This document shows, piece by piece, positions 8,924-18,890 of a stretch of 64,000 nt of DNA. Numbering within the stretch: the stretch's first letter is position 1; each line of letters starts with the position of its first letter. The stretch lies in assembly GCA_000961725.1 (NCBI GenBank), contig LADS01000031.1, positions 1 through 64,000 of the forward strand, given 5' to 3'. The notes under the pieces were generated by a model, which had not been told where the DNA came from, searched no databases, and was given only the letters and a program-made list of their open reading frames with translations. The position numbers and the translations under genes were made by a program. Source of the DNA: Desulfobulbaceae bacterium BRH_c16a (GTDB lineage Bacteria > Desulfobacterota > Desulfobulbia > Desulfobulbales > Desulfocapsaceae).

Positions 8924-9730
8924 ATGACTCAGGACATGCTGCATAGAATCCTCGATCTAGCCAGCCGTGAAGACAAGGCGGAACTGTCGGTAGCCAACAA
9001 TGGCAAAATCAGCGCGATGCGGGCTTACACCTCCACGCCGGGCAAAAAATCGAAAGAGGACTATGAGGTTGCCTCGGCTTTTTACCAGGAAACCCTGGAC
9101 CGCCTTGCCCTGAAATATCTGCCGGACGAACAGGAGGATCCCGAAAGCGAGGACACTTCCTCCCTGGTGCCGGAATGGCGGGATTTCCGGGAAACCAAAG
9201 TCAAGGCCGATGTGCTCGCCCAGTTGATCGCCATGGGCTATGACCTCACCCAGCGCACCTTTTACCGGCACTGCAAGCAGGGCAAGTGCCGGGTGAATAC
9301 CCTGGGATTCTACTCCCGGCGGCTGGTGAAGCAGTATATCGAGGCCGAGGGCATCATGCGCACCGGCGAACCGGTCGACGCCGATGGGCCTGACATGGCC
9401 CTTTCCGTCGAAAAACAACGGCTTGAAAATGAGAAGCTGCGGATCTCCAATCAACACGCAAACCTCAAGTTCAAAAAGGAACAGGCCCAGCTCATCGAGC
9501 GGGAAGCTCTGTACCTGGAGATGGCCGCGCGGGCAGTTGCCCTCGACAACGGCTTTCGCCAGATGATCGACATGGAAGCCGCAACCCTCATTGCTGCAGT
9601 GAAGGGAGACTCTTCCCGGCTGGCGGAGTTCCTTGATCTGATCAACCAGATCTGGAACGGCCTGCTCAACACCTTCGCCGCCACCGATGAATTCGAAGTG
9701 CTCTTTGAAGACGAGGAAATACCGCAATGA
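8924..9730 (+). CDS. Putative small terminase/packaging protein
   Basis: Directly upstream of and overlapping terL; DLTQRTFYRHCKQGKCRVNTLGFYSRRLVKQYIEAEG HTH-like segment. Confidence 0.55.
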   Translation: MTQDMLHRILDLASREDKAELSVANNGKISAMRAYTSTPGKKSKEDYEVASAFYQETLDRLALKYLPDEQEDPESEDTSSLVPEWRDFRETKVKADVLAQLIAMGYDLTQRTFYRHCKQGKCRVNTLGFYSRRLVKQYIEAEGIMRTGEPVDADGPDMALSVEKQRLENEKLRISNQHANLKFKKEQAQLIEREALYLEMAARAVALDNGFRQMIDMEAATLIAAVKGDSSRLAEFLDLINQIWNGLLNTFAATDEFEVLFEDEEIPQ

Positions 9731-11736
9731 TACTGCAATCCCAGGAACCAGGAAAAATCCGGAGATGCCGCGGATCACTCCGGAAAATTATCGGCAACGG
9801 CAATCAGGTGGAACACCTGCTGCACAACTCCACTTATCGTTTCCGCTTTTCGCCGGCCGAACGCCAGGTGCTCCGCCGGCGGGAAAAGATCATGCCTTCC
9901 AAGTGGGCGCCGGTCAGCATGAAGGTCCCGGCCGGTCCGTTCGAAGACAGCTTCTTCAACCTGGACATCACACCGCACCTGGCCGGGATGCTCGACGCTT
10001 ACGCCCTGCCCTTCGTCCGCAAGATCGGCGTCTGTGCCGCTCCGCAAACAACCAAGACAACTTTCGGCCTTATTGCTCTTGCCTGGTCCTCGGTTTTTGA
10101 GCCGGGACCGGCATTGTATGTCTATCCGACGGAAACCTCCGGGGTCGAGATCATGGAAGAGCGGATCCAGCGGTCCTACAGACAGTCGCCCCAGCTCAAG
10201 CGATTGATGACCGGCCGCAAGGACGACGTCTCCAAACACAAGCTGCGGCTGCGCACCATGTACCACCGGGTCGCCTGGGCCGGATCGCTCACTTCGCTTG
10301 CTCATCGATCAATCAAGTACCTGCTGCTCGACGAGGTCGACAAATACAACGAACGGCCGAGTGAAACAGAAGCCAGTACCATCGATCTGGCCAAACTCAG
10401 GACCCGCTCCTACCGAAACCGGAAAATCCTGGTCATGGCCTCCGCCTCGACTGAGAACGGTTTCATCTGGACCGAAATCACCAAGGAAACTCAGGCTGTT
10501 TTCGTTTACTGGGCGATCTGCCCGTATTGCCTGACTGAGCAGCTCATGGAGTTCACCAGCGACACCTTCTGGTGGCCAAAGGGCGAAGACGGCCATTCGC
10601 TTGACCGCAAGGAGATCGAAGCTAAGAAGCTGGCCCGTTATATCTGCCGGGAATCTTCCTGCCGCAGGATGTGGGACGACGATGCCCGCCATACCGCCAA
10701 CAAGCTGGCGATGAAAAGCGGCTGGCGGTTACGGATGGAGAATGGCGGCAAAGGTGAGGAGCTGTTTCATTACCTCAACAGGGTGCGGCCGCAGTCGATC
10801 GGCTTTATCGTCCCTTCCTGGACCTCTTATTTTGTCTCGCTTTCCGAGGTGGCCAGTGCCTATCTCAAATGCAAGGACAAGAGCCTGAGTCCCGAGGAAC
10901 AATTCAACGCCTATCAGGATTTCCAGAACGCTCACCGCTCCCTGCCATGGAAAGTTGAGCTGCAGGCTCAGCCGGTCGACAAGATCCTTTCTTTCCGCGA
11001 TGACCGCCCGGCAGGGACTTTACCCGGTGGCGAACGGGTGGCTTCGCTCCTGACGGCGATCGATACCCAGGACAACGATCTGTTCTATCTCTCCATCTGG
11101 GCGGTCGGCTGGGGATTCAAAAACGAGCAGTGGCTGGTCCTGGCCCGGCCGCTCAATTCCTTCGAGGCCATCGCCGAGACTCTTTGGGGATCGGAATATT
11201 ACGATGCTGACGGCCAGCGGCATATCATCGAACATGCTTTCATCGACATGCTGGGCCACCGGACAAGGGAGGTTCTTGAATTCTGCATCCAGTATGAAGG
11301 GCTGATCACTCCGGTGTTCGGCTCAGCCCGGGTGATGACCCAGCCTTATGCCTTCAGCCAGCGGGAATACATGCCGGGTACTGATCAACCGCTCCCGGGC
11401 GGCGGGATCCGGGCCATCCGCATGAACACCAGGTATTACAAAGACAATATGGCCATCAAACTCTCGCTTGAGCCAGACACTCCCGGCTGTATTCATCTTT
11501 ATCGGGATGCGGGAGAGGAATATTGCAAGCAGCTCATTTCCGAAGCCCGGGATGAAAAGGGCAACTGGATGAAGATCGGTAGCCGGGCAAATCACTACTG
11601 GGACAACTGGTGCGCCATCAACTGCCTAGCCGATTATCTCGGGATCAAACACCGGATCAATCCCGCCGATCAGGGCGACATCGAAATCGAAGACGAAAGC
11701 ATCATTGTGGTAGATTCACAATTCATGGGAGGCTGA
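9727..11736 (+). CDS. Phage terminase large subunit, GpA family
   Basis: RREKIMPSKWAPVSMKVPAGPFEDSFFNLDITPHLAGMLDAY...VYPTETSGVEIMEERIQ...YLLLDEVDKY...VASLLTAIDTQDNDLFYLSIWAVGWG. Confidence 0.9.
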   Translation: MILQSQEPGKIRRCRGSLRKIIGNGNQVEHLLHNSTYRFRFSPAERQVLRRREKIMPSKWAPVSMKVPAGPFEDSFFNLDITPHLAGMLDAYALPFVRKIGVCAAPQTTKTTFGLIALAWSSVFEPGPALYVYPTETSGVEIMEERIQRSYRQSPQLKRLMTGRKDDVSKHKLRLRTMYHRVAWAGSLTSLAHRSIKYLLLDEVDKYNERPSETEASTIDLAKLRTRSYRNRKILVMASASTENGFIWTEITKETQAVFVYWAICPYCLTEQLMEFTSDTFWWPKGEDGHSLDRKEIEAKKLARYICRESSCRRMWDDDARHTANKLAMKSGWRLRMENGGKGEELFHYLNRVRPQSIGFIVPSWTSYFVSLSEVASAYLKCKDKSLSPEEQFNAYQDFQNAHRSLPWKVELQAQPVDKILSFRDDRPAGTLPGGERVASLLTAIDTQDNDLFYLSIWAVGWGFKNEQWLVLARPLNSFEAIAETLWGSEYYDADGQRHIIEHAFIDMLGHRTREVLEFCIQYEGLITPVFGSARVMTQPYAFSQREYMPGTDQPLPGGGIRAIRMNTRYYKDNMAIKLSLEPDTPGCIHLYRDAGEEYCKQLISEARDEKGNWMKIGSRANHYWDNWCAINCLADYLGIKHRINPADQGDIEIEDESIIVVDSQFMGG

Positions 11737-11738
11737 GC

Positions 11739-11939
11739 ATGAAACAAAGCGGAAAAATACTCGTGACTCTGGAAGAAATAGCCGCCTATTCCGGCCGGAG
11801 CAAGAACACCATCCTGAAATGGGTCGAGGATGACAACTTCCCGGCAACCAAGGTCGACGGCCGGTGGGAATCAAACACGGATTTGGTCGACAACTGGCAG
11901 CGGCGCCGGATTGAGACGATGACTATGCTCACGATTTAG
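11739..11939 (+). CDS. Small MerR/excisionase-type HTH protein
   Basis: ILVTLEEIAAYSGRSKNTILKWVEDDNFPATKVDGRWESNTDLVDNW. Confidence 0.6.
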   Translation: MKQSGKILVTLEEIAAYSGRSKNTILKWVEDDNFPATKVDGRWESNTDLVDNWQRRRIETMTMLTI

Positions 11940-12139
11940 GCCTGATTATCACCAGCCCCTATCATTATTTGGATGAACTCCCTCGCGGTGAGGTTTTCAT
12001 GTCTCAAGAGTTGGAAGTGACGGATTTACCAAAGAGACTGAAAGGAAAATGCAGAGAAAATGACATTTATCATAAATGGAAAAGCAAAATGGCACCAGCA
12101 AGTCCTCTGGGGGCTGTGTGGTCGACATTCGATCTTTCA

Positions 12140-15007
12140 TTACTTGCGAACAACACCACTCAAAGCAGTTATAAAAACGGATGTGACAATCCAACCGCAG
12201 ATAATGACAAACCAGCGGAAAACGCACAATATCCAGCCCCACAAACTAAACTTTCCACTGCATTCATCTCCATTTTCAACCTGTGGATAAGCGGTTGGCA
12301 ACCAGTAAGCAGCTGTCTGAAAATCGACAATGGGTAAAAAAGTATCTAAAGAATAAAAAAAATAGTAGAAACCTGATGTGTCTGTAATTCTTCTGTTAGG
12401 TTTACATTTCCTGCCCAAGAAGTTCGCCACCTGAACTGTTTGAACTTGCTCTGGTTCCGATAGGTTAGCTACCTGATACCCTCCTTTATACTCACTTGGC
12501 ACCATAAGATCAAAGTGGAATCCAGAGTAAAATATGAAAGAACCAAACAAAACAATAAACAATCCAATCACAGCTGCCCGAAAAGGTTTGTATCCATATC
12601 CAACGAGAAAATTGTGCCACCAAGCTAGCTTCTTTCTTAATTTTGGACCTACTTTTTTCATTATGAAGTTCATCGAGTTGTTACCACTCTGATGATTATG
12701 TTTTTTTATAAGAACCAATTTAGCCTCCTCTAAGTGACCACTCCGCTTGAGCACTTTGGCGAGTTGCTCGTAAGGCTGTGTCCGGAAATCCTTAGATAAA
12801 GACAACCATTTCTCTCTACGTTTTTCTAATTCTTCTGGGCCTTGATCTCTTATGAACTGGTACTCAAAATCGTTAATTTGGAGGTTATTCTGTTTAGGCC
12901 AACTATCAATATCGTCAACCAAGACCTCGACTTTTGCCGCATCAAGGAAAAGTGAAACTTTTTGCGAATCTTTGACACCTTTCCAATAAAAATTTCTTCC
13001 TATAACAGCCCCTTGAAAGGAAACTGCACCATCAACTTTAAAATCCTTAAACCAAACACTTCCCTCCGTCTTTAGCCCAATCGCCCGAAAAGCATAATGA
13101 CGTTCTAATTCTTCATCTGGAGAATCTCTTTTTTTTCGTCTCTCCGTCTTAGATTTATCGTTCAAAAACTCACCTCCTGAACAATCAAGATTTCCTCCAA
13201 TTACAGAAAAATCAATTTTGATCTCGCCATGCGATATCAAGTTCTTAAAAATAATGCTACCTGCAACCTGCATTTGCATTGCTCTCAGGGAGAAATCTCC
13301 TTCGTTTTTAATAGTTCCTGAATTTAGATAAATGTTTCGACCGATTGATGCATCATTGAGCATAACTTCACCCTTGGCAGTAAATCCATCACCGAGATAA
13401 AGACTCCCACCGACATGCAATTTCCCTCCAGTGAACGCATAGACATGATCTCCTTCATGTGTGGGGGTACTGATTTTGCTTTGGTTGCAATTAAGGTAAC
13501 TTCCTATTCGAGTATCACTGATTCTGACACCCCCCTCTGTCTCGATCTCATCCATTTCTACTTTACCACCTATAGACATGTTGCCCGCTTGAATAGAATC
13601 AAAGTATGGGTTTTCAAGAGTGCAAGGTTTTCCTAACTTGAAATGTCCTCCAGTGCAAACAAGATCCATACCTAATTTTGACCCAGTGAGACAAACGAAG
13701 GCATTGGCAAGGAATATATTCCTGTCGAAATCTTCGAGATTTTTTTCTTTAAAGCTACGCAGGAAAACTGACCCACTTATACTCATGCCTTTAGCATTGA
13801 TGGCAAAGACACCCTCATTCAGGAATTTGCTGTTTGTGCAATCAAGGTTTCCACTAATAGTGGCGTGTGAAAGGTTGATGTAACCTTTTCTAGTCTCAAA
13901 TTTTTTAAGATAAAATGTCCCTTGAACCTTTATGCCTTCACAGTAGAGAACAGGGACATTATCATCTGAGCCATTCATCATTCCATTATAAAAACTGATA
14001 TCTGCACCAATTCTGGCACACGGGAATCGTATAATTCCTTCGGCCTCGAATCTGTCACAGAAAAAAGCATTGCCTTTGACGTGCATCCGGTCGCCATAGA
14101 TCGCGTTGGCTCCCTTGTTTTTATACTTCCCTCCAGCAGAATCCAAGTCTCCTTCAATAAGCGCACCTGTCAAGCGAATCTCACCCTCGACATTAATATC
14201 GTTCAATATCATGTTCCTTTTAACATGCATCCCTTCCCCGTTGAAAGCACAGGCATCATGGAATTCTGCTTCCGAATAACAGGTGAGACGTCGACCATTC
14301 GATAGCTCCTTTTGACAACCACTTCTTTTAATAAATTTGCCATTTGTACAGTTAAGATTACCATTGATGGTGCTATCTCCGAGATGCACTCCGCCAAAAG
14401 CGGAGAAACCGTCGCAGAGATAGACACTGCCCTTAATGTAAACTCTCTCAAGAACTAGAGAGTAGCTGTGTAAAGTGCTTTTTCTGCAGTCTCCACAACT
14501 GGTTGTGGTATTAGATCCCCCACAATTGGTTTTCTGTGTGTCAAACTTTTGGTTATTCTGATTATCGAAGCACCCTCTGGTGCAAATGAGATCTCCTTCA
14601 ATTTTTGCTCCCATGAGGCAGACAGATCCAGCCGCTGAGAATTCATCAGCCAGCCGAAAATTACCAAAAACTGTTAAACCGTCAGCGTCTATACTGTCTG
14701 TCTTTGATCCTGATAAATCCAATGCTTTAATAGCAGCATGTCGAAGATCAAGCGTATCAGGAATTGAACATTGGGTGAGAGAAAGGTTGAAGGGGATGTT
14801 GAGTAACCTTAAATCTAGACTACCTTCGATGTTGCTACCGCGAACGCGAATCCCATGTGGTTGAAGGTTGGAGATCAGGTTCGGCTCAGTACATAACTGC
14901 TTGATGAAGCTAGCCCTGACGATGCTTCCAGGTTGAAGATCAGCTATTTCTCCGATAGTCAGGCAACTCCACACTCTCTTTTCTGTTTCAGTCCAAGATT
15001 TACCCAT
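12140..15007 (-). CDS. Large beta-solenoid repeat protein with C-terminal transmembrane segments (phage moron)
   Basis: Recurrent units such as GDRMHVKGNAFFCDRFEAEGIIRFPCARIGADI and ALIEGDLDSAGGKYKNKGANAI; TM stretches FRAAVIGLFIVLFGSFIFYSGF and WILCVFRWFVIICGWIVTSVFITALSG; GGAGG before ATG at 15007. Confidence 0.85.
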   Translation of the reverse strand: MGKSWTETEKRVWSCLTIGEIADLQPGSIVRASFIKQLCTEPNLISNLQPHGIRVRGSNIEGSLDLRLLNIPFNLSLTQCSIPDTLDLRHAAIKALDLSGSKTDSIDADGLTVFGNFRLADEFSAAGSVCLMGAKIEGDLICTRGCFDNQNNQKFDTQKTNCGGSNTTTSCGDCRKSTLHSYSLVLERVYIKGSVYLCDGFSAFGGVHLGDSTINGNLNCTNGKFIKRSGCQKELSNGRRLTCYSEAEFHDACAFNGEGMHVKRNMILNDINVEGEIRLTGALIEGDLDSAGGKYKNKGANAIYGDRMHVKGNAFFCDRFEAEGIIRFPCARIGADISFYNGMMNGSDDNVPVLYCEGIKVQGTFYLKKFETRKGYINLSHATISGNLDCTNSKFLNEGVFAINAKGMSISGSVFLRSFKEKNLEDFDRNIFLANAFVCLTGSKLGMDLVCTGGHFKLGKPCTLENPYFDSIQAGNMSIGGKVEMDEIETEGGVRISDTRIGSYLNCNQSKISTPTHEGDHVYAFTGGKLHVGGSLYLGDGFTAKGEVMLNDASIGRNIYLNSGTIKNEGDFSLRAMQMQVAGSIIFKNLISHGEIKIDFSVIGGNLDCSGGEFLNDKSKTERRKKRDSPDEELERHYAFRAIGLKTEGSVWFKDFKVDGAVSFQGAVIGRNFYWKGVKDSQKVSLFLDAAKVEVLVDDIDSWPKQNNLQINDFEYQFIRDQGPEELEKRREKWLSLSKDFRTQPYEQLAKVLKRSGHLEEAKLVLIKKHNHQSGNNSMNFIMKKVGPKLRKKLAWWHNFLVGYGYKPFRAAVIGLFIVLFGSFIFYSGFHFDLMVPSEYKGGYQVANLSEPEQVQTVQVANFLGRKCKPNRRITDTSGFYYFFYSLDTFLPIVDFQTAAYWLPTAYPQVENGDECSGKFSLWGWILCVFRWFVIICGWIVTSVFITALSGVVRK

Positions 15008-15276
15008 TTGTAACACCTCCGATTTCCTATATTACCTAAGGGAGATAATTTATGAAAAGGAGAAAAGAGCTTATGAAATCCTTGATATTGCGCTCGTCTG
15101 ATTATTAAAATATCTGAATTTTCAAATGGTTAAATAATTTCTATAGAAATAAATCAAAGACAGTCCAGAGTGATTATTTATAATGTATTTCTTGTACATA
15201 TTCTTAATATCTAACAATCATATGCACCATTGTCAATAAACTAGAATCCGCGCTTTCAGGATTTTAAATCGCTACC

Positions 15277-15309
15277 CAGTTTCGTTTCCACCTCAAACGA
15301 AACCCCTGT
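15277..15309. repeat. Inverted repeat GTTTCGTTT-N7-AAACGAAAC
   Basis: Read directly; similar element near the integrase (37556..37587). Confidence 0.7.
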
Positions 15310-15333
15310 CAAGCATTAAAACACCACTTGGAC

Positions 15334-15363
15334 GGTCATAGAAGGTCATACGTGATCATAGAA
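15334..15363. repeat. Three 10-bp-spaced direct repeats (GGTCATAGAA GGTCATACGT GATCATAGAA)
   Basis: Read directly in the intergenic region before the head operon. Confidence 0.75.
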
Positions 15364-15389
15364 GAAAATCCCCAAAAACAGGGTGTACA

Positions 15390-15419
15390 GTCATGAAAAA
15401 TAATTCTGTTTTTCATGAC
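15390..15419. promoter_or_regulatory. Perfect 11-bp inverted repeat GTCATGAAAAA-N8-TTTTTCATGAC directly before the gpW-like gene
   Basis: Read directly. Confidence 0.75.
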
Positions 15420-15429
15420 GGAGGCACCA

Positions 15430-15660
15430 GTGGCATTCACCCAGGCCGATCTTACCAACATAGAACAAGCAATCATTGAGCTCGCCACCAACAAGCGGCC
15501 GGTTAAATTTGTCATCGACGGCAACGTTGTCCAATATTCGCCGATCGAGCTGCCTCAGCTCCGTGCCTTGCGCAACGAGATCGCCGCCGAACTCTCCGCC
15601 GCGGATCCAGCCTCTAATGTCATCTTTGCCTTCAGGATTCATGGAGGCAAGGGATTATGA
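15430..15660 (+). CDS. gpW-like head-tail joining protein
   Basis: FTQADLTNIEQAIIELATNKRPVKFVIDGNVVQYSPIELPQLRALRNEIAAEL; GTG start after GGAGG; precedes portal. Confidence 0.75.
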   Translation: MAFTQADLTNIEQAIIELATNKRPVKFVIDGNVVQYSPIELPQLRALRNEIAAELSAADPASNVIFAFRIHGGKGL

Positions 15661-17174
15661 ACTTTCCTCCCGGCACCATCCTTGACCGAACCGGCTTACC
15701 TCTTCCCTCGGCCGGGCTTGCCGCTTCGCCGCTGTACGAAGGAGCATCGACCGCCGATCGTATTGGAGACTGGGGACTTTCTTCGGCCGGACCGAACGCT
15801 GCCGCTTTCCGGAACCTCACCGCCCTGCGCAAAAGAAGCCGGGATTTCGAACGGAACAATCCCACCGCTAAAGGCGGCATTGATTCCTTTGTCGCCAACC
15901 TGGTCGGAACCGACATCTCACCCAGCTGGAACCTAGACAACCAGGATCAGAAGGACGAACTCCAGCAGCTCTGGGACGACAGCCAGCTCGAGGCGGACTT
16001 CTACGGGATCTCCGATTTCTATGGTACCCAGGAAATCGCCTGCCGTTCCGTGGTCCGGGACGGTGAAGTACTCGGCCGGTTTCACGATGTGGATCCAGAT
16101 TTCGGCCTGATTGTCCCCCTGCAGGTGCAACTCCTGGAATCAGACCACCTTGATGCCGGATATAATGACATCAGCCCGGAAGGCAACGAGATCCGCTTCG
16201 GGATCGAATGGCGGAAAGGCCGGCGTTACAAGTACTGGCTGTATGCCGACCATCCCGGAGAAACATTTCTCACCTCTTCCGACCTCAGCCGGATCGCGGT
16301 CGACGCAAGCGATATCGCCCATGTCTTCAGACCGCTTCGCGCCGGACAAGCCCGCGGCGTAAGCTGGCTGGCCCCGATCATCGTCAAGCTGCATGAGATC
16401 GATGTCTACGACGATGCGGAAGTGGTCCGCAAAAAAGCGTCTGCCCTCTGGGGCGGGTTCATCTATTCGGACAATCCGATCACCGACCGGACGATGGGCG
16501 GCAAGCCTCTATCACGTGAGAACGGCGTCCAGTCGATGCGGCTGGAACCTGGCACCTTCCCTGTCCTGCGCAACGGCCAGAAGGTGGCGTTCACAGAGAC
16601 CGCCGATGTCGGCAACAATTACCTCGACTTCATGAAGCTGCAGTTCCGGATCATCGCCCGCGGCCTCGGCATCACTTATGAGCAGCTCACCGGCGACCTG
16701 GCTGGGGTCACTTACACCTCACTCCGGGCCGGCCTCATCGAGTTCCGCCGACTCTGCGAAACCATCATCGCCAGGACCCTCGTCTTCCAGTACTGCCGCC
16801 CCTACATCAACCGGTGGATCAAGACGGCAGTCCTTAACGGTGCGACAAAAACCATTTCTGTTTCCCACTACCTGAAAAACCCGCGACTCTTTCACCGGGT
16901 CGACTGGCATCTCGACGGCTGGGACTTCACTGATCCGGTCAAGGACCGGGTGGCAGAACTGATGGATATCAGAAACGGCATCGAAACACGAGGCCAGAAG
17001 ATCGCCAAACGCGGCGGCAATATTGATCGGGTAGACAGGCAGAACCAGGCCGAACAGAAAAAGGCCGCTGAACGAGGCCTGATCTACGACTGCTATCCAT
17101 CCCAGACTACCCAGTCAGGAACCCTGCAAAAGGTCGAGGAACAGATCGTCATCGACTCTGCCAAAACTCAATAG
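15657..17174 (+). CDS. Phage portal protein, lambda family
   Basis: LTALRKRSRDFERNNPTAKGGIDSFVANLVGTDISPSW...ITYEQLTGDLAGVTYTSLRAGLIEFRR. Confidence 0.9.
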   Translation: MNFPPGTILDRTGLPLPSAGLAASPLYEGASTADRIGDWGLSSAGPNAAAFRNLTALRKRSRDFERNNPTAKGGIDSFVANLVGTDISPSWNLDNQDQKDELQQLWDDSQLEADFYGISDFYGTQEIACRSVVRDGEVLGRFHDVDPDFGLIVPLQVQLLESDHLDAGYNDISPEGNEIRFGIEWRKGRRYKYWLYADHPGETFLTSSDLSRIAVDASDIAHVFRPLRAGQARGVSWLAPIIVKLHEIDVYDDAEVVRKKASALWGGFIYSDNPITDRTMGGKPLSRENGVQSMRLEPGTFPVLRNGQKVAFTETADVGNNYLDFMKLQFRIIARGLGITYEQLTGDLAGVTYTSLRAGLIEFRRLCETIIARTLVFQYCRPYINRWIKTAVLNGATKTISVSHYLKNPRLFHRVDWHLDGWDFTDPVKDRVAELMDIRNGIETRGQKIAKRGGNIDRVDRQNQAEQKKAAERGLIYDCYPSQTTQSGTLQKVEEQIVIDSAKTQ

Positions 17175-17181
17175 GTGCAAC

Positions 17182-18438
17182 ATGGGCGTAGAACACATCC
17201 TTACTGAAATTCTCAACCGGCCGCTTCTGATCACTCCGGATAAGCTGAACGTTATTCTTGGTGTATTGAACAAGAAGGCGGACCATCCGATCAGCATCGA
17301 TTTTTCCGACCTGCTCCCGGCCATCGGCAGCGACCGCAACAACGGCTCGGTCCAGGCCAAGGCCCGCCCGGTCAACCAGACCAGAAGTGAGACAATCGCG
17401 GTGGTCTCCGCCCTTGGCAGCCTGGTCCATCGCAACCATGGGTTTGACGACGGCTCGGGCCTGCGCTCCTACCGGTATATGCAAAAGGATATCCAGGCCT
17501 GTCTTGACGATCCGGAGATCGCCGGAATGATCATCGACTTCGACACCTATGGTGGCGTTCATGCCGGTTGTGAGCGGCTGGCCAGGTTCATCCGGCAGGC
17601 CGATGCGGTAAAACCGATTTATGCGGTAATCGATCTGAGCTGCTTTTCCGCCGGTTACTACAATGCCGCCGCCTGCCGTAAAATTCTGCTCACCGATCAG
17701 ACCGCAGGAGTCGGTTCGATTGGCTGCATTGCCATCCACCGCGACCAGTCCTTGAAAAACGAGATGGACGGCATCACCTACACCGCCGTTTATTTCGGTG
17801 CCGAGAAAAACGACTTTTCACCGCATGCACCGCTCTCCGCCGACCTGAAGAAAAAACTTCAGGCCAGTGTCGACCAGGCGGGAATGCAGTTCGCAAAAAC
17901 CGTCGCCGAGTTCCGTGGTCTTGACTTGAAAAAGGTGCTCTCCATGAACGCCGGCGTCTACTACGGCGAACAGGCGATTGAAGCGGGCCTTGCAGACGGA
18001 ATCGCCGGTTTTGACGAGGCAGTGGCCTTGCTGGCCGCAGAGATAGAAGAACAACAATCAACCACAATATATGGAGGCGCGTCTATGACCACCAAAGAAC
18101 GAATGGAAAAACTCCTGACCGCAGAAGACGGCCCGGCTGCCCTTGCCGAGCTCGGCTATGTCAAGACGGAAGAGATCGCGGCAAAGTCTGCCGAAGCAAG
18201 CGAGATGGCAAAGAAAGAGATGCTTGATGTGGCCGAACTCTGCCAGCTCGGAAATCTTTCGATCGATCAAACCGTGGGCTTGCTGAAAAACTCCGCGACC
18301 GTGACCGATGCCCGGGAAACCATCCAGAAGATGAGGGCGGAAAAATCCCAGAAAAGCATGATCAAATCCACCGTCACTCCGCTGTCCGGCGACGACAAAC
18401 ATCCACTCATCGCTTCCTGCGAGAAGCTGGCGAAGTAG
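17182..18438 (+). CDS. S49-family head maturation protease/scaffold
   Basis: MIIDFDTYGGVHAGCERLARFIRQADAVKPIYAVIDLSCFSAGYYNAAACRKILLTDQTAGVGSIGCIAIHRDQS; scaffold-like charged C-terminus. Confidence 0.88.
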   Translation: MGVEHILTEILNRPLLITPDKLNVILGVLNKKADHPISIDFSDLLPAIGSDRNNGSVQAKARPVNQTRSETIAVVSALGSLVHRNHGFDDGSGLRSYRYMQKDIQACLDDPEIAGMIIDFDTYGGVHAGCERLARFIRQADAVKPIYAVIDLSCFSAGYYNAAACRKILLTDQTAGVGSIGCIAIHRDQSLKNEMDGITYTAVYFGAEKNDFSPHAPLSADLKKKLQASVDQAGMQFAKTVAEFRGLDLKKVLSMNAGVYYGEQAIEAGLADGIAGFDEAVALLAAEIEEQQSTTIYGGASMTTKERMEKLLTAEDGPAALAELGYVKTEEIAAKSAEASEMAKKEMLDVAELCQLGNLSIDQTVGLLKNSATVTDARETIQKMRAEKSQKSMIKSTVTPLSGDDKHPLIASCEKLAK

Positions 18439-18471
18439 TGCAATCAATCATGAAATCAAAAGGAGAATGAC

Positions 18472-18846
18472 ATGGCAGTAAAAACAGAACCAAACAGCCT
18501 GGGCGACGGGATTAAGTGGGAGGAAGACAACGACTACTCCCGCAGGAAAATAACGATCGCAAGCGGCAACAGCGTCAGCCTGCTCGAAGTCGTCGGCAAG
18601 ATCACCGCAAGCGGCAAGTACGCTCCTCTTAATCCGGCGGCAGCAGACGGCACCGAAGCGGCTGCCGGCATCATGATCGGTGCGGTGGATGCGACCGCTG
18701 CCGACAAGGAAGGCGTCATCATTGAGCGTGAAGCTCTCGTGGCTATGGACAATCTGGTCTGGCCGGCAGGTATCACCGCACCGGAGAAAACTGCAGCAAT
18801 CGGCGAACTTGAAGCCCTCGGTATCAAGGCCGTAGGTCTGGCATAA
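18472..18846 (+). CDS. Head decoration protein (lambda D-like)
   Basis: Position between protease and capsid; ASGKYAPLNPAAADGTEAAAGIMIGAVDATAADKEGVIIEREALV. Confidence 0.75.
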   Translation: MAVKTEPNSLGDGIKWEEDNDYSRRKITIASGNSVSLLEVVGKITASGKYAPLNPAAADGTEAAAGIMIGAVDATAADKEGVIIEREALVAMDNLVWPAGITAPEKTAAIGELEALGIKAVGLA

Positions 18847-18890
18847 ACATTTCCGGGACCAAGGACCCGATAAAAAACAAGGAGTCAATT

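Noticed and set aside
11969-12337. 122-aa plus-strand ORF after the small HTH gene
   Set aside because: Overlaps the 3' end of the well-supported minus-strand solenoid gene; no domain character; weak start.
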